Shown here: in pieces, positions 5,497 to 9,889 of the stretch
How the letters are laid out: every line of letters starts with the position of its first letter
How positions within the stretch are numbered: the stretch's first letter is position 1
Source: Sulfurovum sp.
GTDB lineage: Bacteria; Campylobacterota; Campylobacteria; Campylobacterales; Sulfurovaceae
Length of the DNA: 9,889 nt
Direction of reading: 5' to 3'
Assembly: GCA_003978395.1 (NCBI GenBank)
Contig: QNZV01000014.1
Span: forward strand, 1 to 9,889
Program-made: the position numbers and the translations under genes
Notes under the pieces: generated by a model
Databases searched by the model: none
What the model was told of the DNA's origin: nothing
Seen by the model: the letters and a program-made list of their open reading frames with translations, nothing else

Positions 5497-5991
5497 TTAA
5501 CATTCAGGAATCTCATCTTCGTTAGAGGCTTCATAGAAAAATTGATATAAATCATCCGTCCATTTATCTTGATAGTAATTTTCTACATTTGGACAAGTTT
5601 CAAATATTGTCTCTTTAACTTTATTATTTTCCAATATCTCTATCCACTCTTCTTGAGAATGTTTCTCTGCAAATTTAAAAGCACTCATATTGCAATCCTC
5701 TTTTAAAACATATTTAAAAATATTTTTCCCTTTTCTTGAATCTCCTTTCTCTATAGAAAGTTCTTGTTTCTCTGGGATAGATGTTATATTGTTTTCCACA
5801 ATAGTTACATTAGTTTCTACATTTGTAGAGTTAGCTTCTCTATCATTCACTACAAGATTTAATTCAGTTTCCAATTTTTTTGTTGCTTCAGTCGCATTAT
5901 TAATAATTTCATTGGTACTGTTTAAATCTATAGCATAAATGAGTCTACTATAGAGAGATAAGAGAATAAGTAGTTGAATGATTTTAGACAT
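5497..5991 (-). CDS. Secreted protein of unknown function with sequon-rich linker and three-cysteine C-terminal domain
   Basis: This 164-residue protein has a clear signal peptide (1-20, ending LIYA). Residues 21-80 form an Asn/Thr/Glu/Val-rich, probably unstructured region. It contains four matches to the bacterial N-glycosylation sequon D/E-x-N-x-S/T: DLNST (N24), EANST (N54), ETNVT (N61) and ENNIT (N68). Residues 82-164 form a compact charged, aromatic-rich domain beginning GDSRKGKNIFKYVLKEDC, with cysteines at 100, 133 and 164 (the last residue). The opening resembles the start of small c-type cytochromes (GD..KGK.IF), but no CxxCH heme motif exists. I have a memory-level impression of similar heme-less domains in Campylobacterota annotated as cytochrome C. 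AAAGGA lies 8 bases before the ATG. The gene precedes radA on the same strand by 85 bases and diverges from the dipeptidase gene. No function is assigned. Confidence 0.72.
   Translation of the reverse strand: MSKIIQLLILLSLYSRLIYAIDLNSTNEIINNATEATKKLETELNLVVNDREANSTNVETNVTIVENNITSIPEKQELSIEKGDSRKGKNIFKYVLKEDCNMSAFKFAEKHSQEEWIEILENNKVKETIFETCPNVENYYQDKWTDDLYQFFYEASNEDEIPEC
5776..5838 (-). repeat. Three tandem heptad repeats, each carrying an N-glycosylation sequon
   Basis: Residues 52-72 of the secreted protein read EANSTNV, ETNVTIV, ENNITSI: a seven-residue unit with the pattern E-x-N-x-T/S at the same phase. The matching DNA unit is 21 bp and has diverged at the nucleotide level. A fourth sequon (DLNST, N24) stands alone nearer the mature N-terminus. 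Confidence 0.6.
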
Positions 5992-6026
5992 AGTGATAAT
6001 CCTTTTATTTACAGTGCTTTATTAGA

Positions 6027-6032
6027 TATAAT
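6027..6032 (+). promoter_or_regulatory. pepD: Candidate -10 box for the dipeptidase gene
   Basis: TATAAT is an exact -10 match 19 bases before the ATG at 6052, giving a very short leader that still contains the purine-rich AAGAGAAAAG. The 60-bp gap (5992-6051) must also hold the promoter of the divergent secreted-protein gene, so the two promoters probably overlap. Confidence 0.45.
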
Positions 6033-6051
6033 AGCTTAAAAAAGAGAAAAG

Positions 6052-7317
6052 ATGCAAGAAAAAATTATTAATCATTTTATAAGCTTAACAAAAGTTCCAC
6101 ACTGTAGCCAAAATTCGGATGAATTATTTAATTTTTTAAGTAATTTTGCAAAAGATAGAGGCTATGAAGTTTTCAATGATAAGATAAAAAATATTTTAAT
6201 ACGAAAAGGTAATCCAACATTAGCCCTTCAAGCTCATTACGACATGGTTTGTATGGGAGATGCTCCTACAATAGAAACCTATCTAAAAGAGGGTTGGATG
6301 TATGCCAAGAACTCATCATTGGGTGCTGATAATGGTATTGCTATTGCTATGATGATGGAGTTAATGGAGCAAAGAGTTGAATTAGAGTTTCTTTTTACAG
6401 CAGATGAAGAGGTAGGACTCGTTGGTGCAGGAGCTATTGAATTAAAATTAAATGCCAAATATATGCTAAATATTGATTTTGAAGATGAAGGGATTGTCTG
6501 TATTGGTTGTGCAGGTGGAGCTGATTTATTGGCTGAAAAAACCATTGAAAAAATAGAAGCTTACGACTACTTTTATAAACTTTCTGTCTCAGGATTAGAG
6601 GGTGGTCATTCGGGAGTAGAGATTCACAAAAATATCCCCAATGCAATTAAAGTAATCGCCCAATACCTAGAAGGCAAAGAGGTTCATATTGCCTCTTGTC
6701 ATGGAGGAGAACGGCGTAACTCTATTCCTAAAGAGATTGATATGATACTCTCTTCAAAAGAGCCTTTGGAGTCAACTAATTTAGTAAAAGTAAAATCTTT
6801 TGATACCACTGTAGAGGTTTATAATAGCAGTGATTTTTTAAATCTTTTAATAGAGTTTCAACAGGGTGTTTATGTATATAACGAAGAGTTTAATCTACCT
6901 GATACCAGTATCAATCTGGCTATAATAAATTTTGAAGAGGGTATAGCAAAAATCGAATGTAGTTCCAGAGGAATGAGCGATGAGGGATTAGAAGCCATTA
7001 ATAATGAGTTTATAAAACTATTTAAAAAATATGGATTCAAAAGTTCAATAGAGTATAAATACCCTTCATGGAAACCTGAAATTAATGGCTTTACCTCTTT
7101 GGTTAATGATACAATGACCAAAGAGTTCGGACAGAGTAAATATGAAGCAATTCATGCTGGATTAGAGTGTGGTGTTCTATTGGAACACTATCCAGATATT
7201 AAATTTGCCTCTATTGGACCAACGATTGTTTCGCCCCACTCTACTAATGAAAAAGTAAAACTTGATTCCATAGGAAAAACGTTTAAAGTCGTGGAAGAGA
7301 TTATAAAGAATATTTAA
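6052..7317 (+). CDS. pepD: M20-family aminoacyl-histidine dipeptidase (PepD-like)
   Basis: This is a cytoplasmic di-zinc exopeptidase that hydrolyses Xaa-His and other dipeptides (beta-alanyl-histidine in the classical enzyme). The metal and catalytic residues expected of M20 enzymes are present in order: H62 with D64 (AHYDMV), bridging D93 (LGADNG), E119/E120 (TADEEVG), D142 (NIDFEDEG) and H396 (SPHSTNE). The segments SLGADNGIAIA and CIGCAGGAD match PepD rather than PepT or DapE. A lid/dimerisation domain lies about residues 175-375 (GLEGGHSG at its start). At 421 residues it is shorter than E. coli PepD (485). No signal peptide is present. It is probably monocistronic: its TAA stop lies within the TTAA that also ends nth on the other strand, leaving no room for a terminator between them. 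Confidence 0.85.
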   Translation: MQEKIINHFISLTKVPHCSQNSDELFNFLSNFAKDRGYEVFNDKIKNILIRKGNPTLALQAHYDMVCMGDAPTIETYLKEGWMYAKNSSLGADNGIAIAMMMELMEQRVELEFLFTADEEVGLVGAGAIELKLNAKYMLNIDFEDEGIVCIGCAGGADLLAEKTIEKIEAYDYFYKLSVSGLEGGHSGVEIHKNIPNAIKVIAQYLEGKEVHIASCHGGERRNSIPKEIDMILSSKEPLESTNLVKVKSFDTTVEVYNSSDFLNLLIEFQQGVYVYNEEFNLPDTSINLAIINFEEGIAKIECSSRGMSDEGLEAINNEFIKLFKKYGFKSSIEYKYPSWKPEINGFTSLVNDTMTKEFGQSKYEAIHAGLECGVLLEHYPDIKFASIGPTIVSPHSTNEKVKLDSIGKTFKVVEEIIKNI

Positions 7318-7976
7318 ACCTTAAATGTTTGAGAAGTACGACAGTACTTTTCCATAAAACAATCTTCACACTCTGGGTTGACTGCCTTGCATCTATATCG
7401 TCCAAAAAGTACCATCGCTTGGTGCAGTAGATGTAGCTCAGTTTTAAACTTTTTACTCAAAGTCTCTTCTGTTTTTGTAGCAGTAGTATCATCACTAAGC
7501 CCTAAACGGTGTGCTACTCGAAAAACATGCGTATCCACTGCCATCAAATTTGCACCTGCATACTCTATCATGACCACATTTGCTGTTTTTTGTCCAACAC
7601 CTGCCAATTTCATAAGCTCTTTCTGCTCTAGTGGAATCTCACCATTGTAATGTTCTATAACATATTGAGCCATTTTTATAAGATTTTTTGCTTTATTATT
7701 ATAAAAAGAGCAAGATTTTATATGAATTTTAACCTCATCTAAATCAGCATTTGCCAAATCAATAACATTAGGATAAGCATTAAAGAGTGCAGGAGAGATA
7801 ATATTAACCCTTTTATCTGTACATTGTGCCGATAACATTACAGCAATCAATAGCTCATATAAATTTGTATAATTTAGTTCTGTTAAAGAATCGGGATAGT
7901 GTTCTAAGAAGAGAGCTTTAATCTCTTCTATCTCTTTTTTTGTTGCTTTTTTTATCTTTTTTGTTGCCATAATCAT
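7314..7976 (-). CDS. nth: Endonuclease III
   Basis: This 220-residue DNA glycosylase/AP lyase for base excision repair removes oxidised pyrimidines. It has the helix-hairpin-helix LAGVGQKTANV with catalytic lysine K130, the catalytic aspartate D148 in VDTHVFRV, and the [4Fe-4S] ligands C196, C203, C206 and C212 in the standard C-x6-C-x2-C-x5-C spacing. Alanine stands where many homologues have proline in LPGVG. The first 20 residues are lysine-rich, as is common. Two ATGs are possible (7976 and 7970; the product begins MIMATKK). Neither has a good Shine-Dalgarno sequence, and I keep the longer form. The 3' end overlaps the convergent dipeptidase gene by 4 bases. The start faces the parvulin gene across 121 bases that contain a 17-bp palindrome. 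Confidence 0.96.
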   Translation of the reverse strand: MIMATKKIKKATKKEIEEIKALFLEHYPDSLTELNYTNLYELLIAVMLSAQCTDKRVNIISPALFNAYPNVIDLANADLDEVKIHIKSCSFYNNKAKNLIKMAQYVIEHYNGEIPLEQKELMKLAGVGQKTANVVMIEYAGANLMAVDTHVFRVAHRLGLSDDTTATKTEETLSKKFKTELHLLHQAMVLFGRYRCKAVNPECEDCFMEKYCRTSQTFKV

Positions 7977-7996
7977 TTAACTTTTTTTATTTATAT

Positions 7997-8018
7997 ACTA
8001 TAATTTAAGGCTTAAATT
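7997..8018. promoter_or_regulatory. 17-bp palindrome overlapping the nth promoter region
   Basis: AATTTAAG-G-CTTAAATT (8002-8018) is a perfect inverted repeat with a single central base. It abuts a - strand TATAGT box (7997-8002, 20 bases before the nth ATG), and also overlaps a + strand TATAAT (7999-8004). A bound protein would block polymerase at nth and possibly at an upstream start for the parvulin gene. It is a candidate operator; the factor is unknown. Confidence 0.45.
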
Positions 8019-8053
8019 TAGTTGAAAGTATTTAGAAACTGTTTACTTTTTTA

Positions 8054-8062
8054 TGCTATAAT
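8054..8062 (+). promoter_or_regulatory. Extended -10 promoter for the parvulin-aldolase pair
   Basis: TGCTATAAT is an exact extended -10 (TG, 1 base, TATAAT) 35 bases before the ATG at 8098. AAGG at 8088-8091 provides the ribosome-binding site with 6-base spacing. No good -35 is present at 16-18 bases. This is the best promoter match in the window. Confidence 0.6.
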
Positions 8063-8097
8063 CTACCGATTTTATATATTTATAAGTAAGGTAAAAA

Positions 8098-8922
8098 ATG
8101 AAGATTATTTTAAATTTTTTTATAATAGTTCAGCTATTATTCATAAGCCAAAATCTAATGGCTTCAGAAATTGTTGCTAGTGTTAATAAGTATAATATAA
8201 CACAAGAAGAGGTTAATGAGTTTGTTGTTTCTAGTATTCCTGGTGCAAACTTTTCGCTTTTAACCTATAAGCAACAAAAAGGAGTCATTAATCAAATGAT
8301 TGATAGAAGACTCTTTTTAGAAGATGCAAAAAAAATGAATATCACCTCTCGTCCAGAATTTATAAAAGCTTTAGAGAAGATGAAAGAGAACTTAATGCTT
8401 GATTTTTGGATGAAAGAGAAAGTAGAAGAGATTGCTATCTCCGATAGGGATGCAAAAATATATTATAGAGACAATAGTCTAAAGTTTAATAAACCTGCGT
8501 CTGTAAAAGTTCGGCATATTTTATTAGCAACTGAAGCAGAAGCTAAAGCTATTATTCAAGAGTTAAGAGAGACCAATAGCAACAAACTAAGAGAAAAGTT
8601 TATTTTATTAGCAAAAGAGAAATCTACAGGACCTAGTGCCGTTAATGGTGGAGAACTTGATTGGTTCATTAAAGAGCAGATGGTTCCTGAATTTTCAACA
8701 GCTGCATTCTCTTTATCAAAGGGAAGTATCACGACTCAACCTATAAAAACTCAATTTGGGTATCATGTCATCTATTTAGAAGATAGAAGAGAAGAAGGTG
8801 CAATACCTTTTGAAGTGGTCAAACCAGACATTGAGAAAATATTACGCCGTCTTAAATTTAAAGCAAAACTGGATAGATTAAGTAAAAAATTGAAAAAATC
8901 GGCAGATATTACTGTAAAATAA
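8098..8922 (+). CDS. Periplasmic parvulin-type peptidyl-prolyl cis-trans isomerase (PEB4/HP0175-like, SurA-type)
   Basis: This 274-residue exported foldase has a signal peptide at 1-22 ending near LMASE. An N-terminal chaperone domain (about 23-125) includes the SurA-like stretch QKGVINQMIDRRLFLEDAKK. A parvulin domain (about 134-230) follows with the active-site set H140 (VRHILL), M195 and F199 (QMVPEF), F220 and H223 (QFGYHVI). A basic C-terminal helix (about 245-274) returns to the chaperone domain in homologues. By family knowledge it assists folding of outer-membrane and secreted proteins in the periplasm. It corresponds in layout and size to Campylobacter PEB4 (Cj0596) and Helicobacter HP0175. 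The aldolase gene follows after 28 bases with no terminator in between, so the two are likely cotranscribed, a pairing I associate with this phylum. Confidence 0.93.
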   Translation: MKIILNFFIIVQLLFISQNLMASEIVASVNKYNITQEEVNEFVVSSIPGANFSLLTYKQQKGVINQMIDRRLFLEDAKKMNITSRPEFIKALEKMKENLMLDFWMKEKVEEIAISDRDAKIYYRDNSLKFNKPASVKVRHILLATEAEAKAIIQELRETNSNKLREKFILLAKEKSTGPSAVNGGELDWFIKEQMVPEFSTAAFSLSKGSITTQPIKTQFGYHVIYLEDRREEGAIPFEVVKPDIEKILRRLKFKAKLDRLSKKLKKSADITVK

Positions 8923-8950
8923 GAAAAAAATTTTAAAGGTATAGACAAGA

Positions 8951-9889
8951 ATGGGAAATAAAGTATTAGATAATTTAGAATGTGGTGTTTTAAGTGGAGA
9001 GAAAGTACAAAAACTTTTTACGATAGCAAAAGAGGAAGGGTTTGCTATTCCTGCTGTAAATGTGGTTGGAACATCCTCTATCAATGCCGTTTTAGAATCA
9101 GCAAGTAAGGTTAACTCTCCGATTATTATTCAATTTTCTAATGGTGGTGGAGATTTTTATGCAGGAAAAGGAATCTCATCGGAGCAAAGAGCTGTTCTTG
9201 GAACTATCTCTGGAGCACACCATGTGCATACTGTAGCAGAAGCATATGGTGTACCTGTTCTATTACATACAGACCACGCATCACGTAAACTATTACCTTG
9301 GATAGATGCTCTTCTTGATGCGAGTGAAAAACATTTTGAAGCTTTTGGGAAACCTCTTTTTTCATCCCATATGATTGACCTTTCAGAAGAGCCAATAGAA
9401 GAGAATATTGCTACGTGTAAAGAGTACCTAGCACGTATGTCAAAAATAGGTATTACACTTGAAATTGAGTTGGGTGTAACAGGTGGAGAAGAGGATGGTG
9501 TAGACAATACCGAAATAGACAATGCCCTGCTCTACACACAACCTGAAGAGGTTGCGTATGCCTATGAAGAGTTACTAAAAGTATCTCCTATGTTTACCAT
9601 TGCTGCTTCATTTGGAAATGTTCATGGGGTCTATAAACCTGGAAATGTTGTCTTAACACCAACCATTTTAGAGAACTCTCAAAAATATATTCAAAAGAAG
9701 TTCAATACAGAACAAAAACCTGTTAACTTTGTCTTTCATGGTGGTTCAGGTTCAGAACTTTCAGATATTAGAGAGTCAATTAACTATGGTGTTGTTAAGA
9801 TGAACATTGACACCGATACACAGTGGGCATTTTGGGATGGTGTTCGTGAATATGTTGCAGAAAATCATGACTACTTACAAGGTCAAATC
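8951..9889 (+). CDS. fbaA: Class II fructose-bisphosphate aldolase, 3' partial
   Basis: The gene is open from ATG 8951 to the window edge (313 codons). It is the zinc-dependent cytoplasmic aldolase interconverting fructose-1,6-bisphosphate with glyceraldehyde-3-phosphate and dihydroxyacetone phosphate, used in gluconeogenesis or glycolysis. Residues match the long, E. coli FbaA type: catalytic D108 and zinc ligand H109 (LLHTDHA), E173 (LEIELG, with GGEEDGVDN after it), H225 (FGNVHGVYKPGN), H263 (FHGGSGSEL), and the phosphate/substrate loop VVKMNIDTDTQWAFW. All of these lie one position earlier than in E. coli. Compared with the 359-residue E. coli enzyme, about 45 C-terminal residues lie beyond the window. 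AAAGG at 8935-8939 is 11 bases before the ATG. It follows the parvulin gene by 28 bases. Confidence 0.96.
   Translation, partial: MGNKVLDNLECGVLSGEKVQKLFTIAKEEGFAIPAVNVVGTSSINAVLESASKVNSPIIIQFSNGGGDFYAGKGISSEQRAVLGTISGAHHVHTVAEAYGVPVLLHTDHASRKLLPWIDALLDASEKHFEAFGKPLFSSHMIDLSEEPIEENIATCKEYLARMSKIGITLEIELGVTGGEEDGVDNTEIDNALLYTQPEEVAYAYEELLKVSPMFTIAASFGNVHGVYKPGNVVLTPTILENSQKYIQKKFNTEQKPVNFVFHGGSGSELSDIRESINYGVVKMNIDTDTQWAFWDGVREYVAENHDYLQGQI

Noticed and set aside
1..9889. CRISPR arrays, insertion sequences, integrases, tRNA/rRNA genes, attachment sites
   Set aside because: No regularly spaced repeats, transposase-like proteins, inverted terminal repeats or tRNA cloverleaf sequences were found on reading either strand.

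Overview
The window is AT-rich (roughly one third G+C by eye) bacterial chromosome. It looks like a member of the Campylobacterota (Epsilonproteobacteria), in the broad Sulfurimonas/Sulfurovum/Arcobacter range. I infer this from the style of the proteins, from the adjacent PEB4/HP0175-type peptidyl-prolyl isomerase and class II aldolase genes (a pairing I associate with this phylum), and from promoters recognisable mainly by (extended) -10 boxes without clear -35 boxes. No tRNA, rRNA, CRISPR array, insertion sequence or prophage gene was seen, and no gene-free stretch exceeds about 160 bases.

Positions 1-2625 carry a methionine/sulfur block: the 3' end of metY (+), a convergent periplasmic Dsb-like thioredoxin-fold gene (-), then metX and a 59-codon xseB (+), which are translationally close. 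MetX activates homoserine and MetY would sulfhydrylate the product to homocysteine. The Dsb-like gene sits between them in the opposite orientation.

Positions 2626-3331 hold a repeat-rich control region and a response regulator. Its receiver domain keeps all phosphorylation residues, but its output appears to be a ribbon-helix-helix DNA-binding domain. No kinase gene lies in the window. This is the most interesting gene here, and palindromes overlapping its promoter suggest autoregulation.

Positions 3332-5991 (all -) read, in transcription order, a small secreted protein with three cysteines and four bacterial N-glycosylation sequons, then radA (recombination repair), then a small outer-membrane beta-barrel protein.

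Positions 5992-9889 carry a PepD-like dipeptidase (+), endonuclease III nth (-; its stop codon overlaps that of pepD in a TTAA palindrome), and then, divergent from nth, a periplasmic parvulin and fructose-bisphosphate aldolase (+, running off the window). A 17-bp palindrome lies in the nth/parvulin divergent promoter region.

Most genes are housekeeping. The candidates for something new are the receiver-RHH regulator with its control region, and the sequon-repeat secreted protein.
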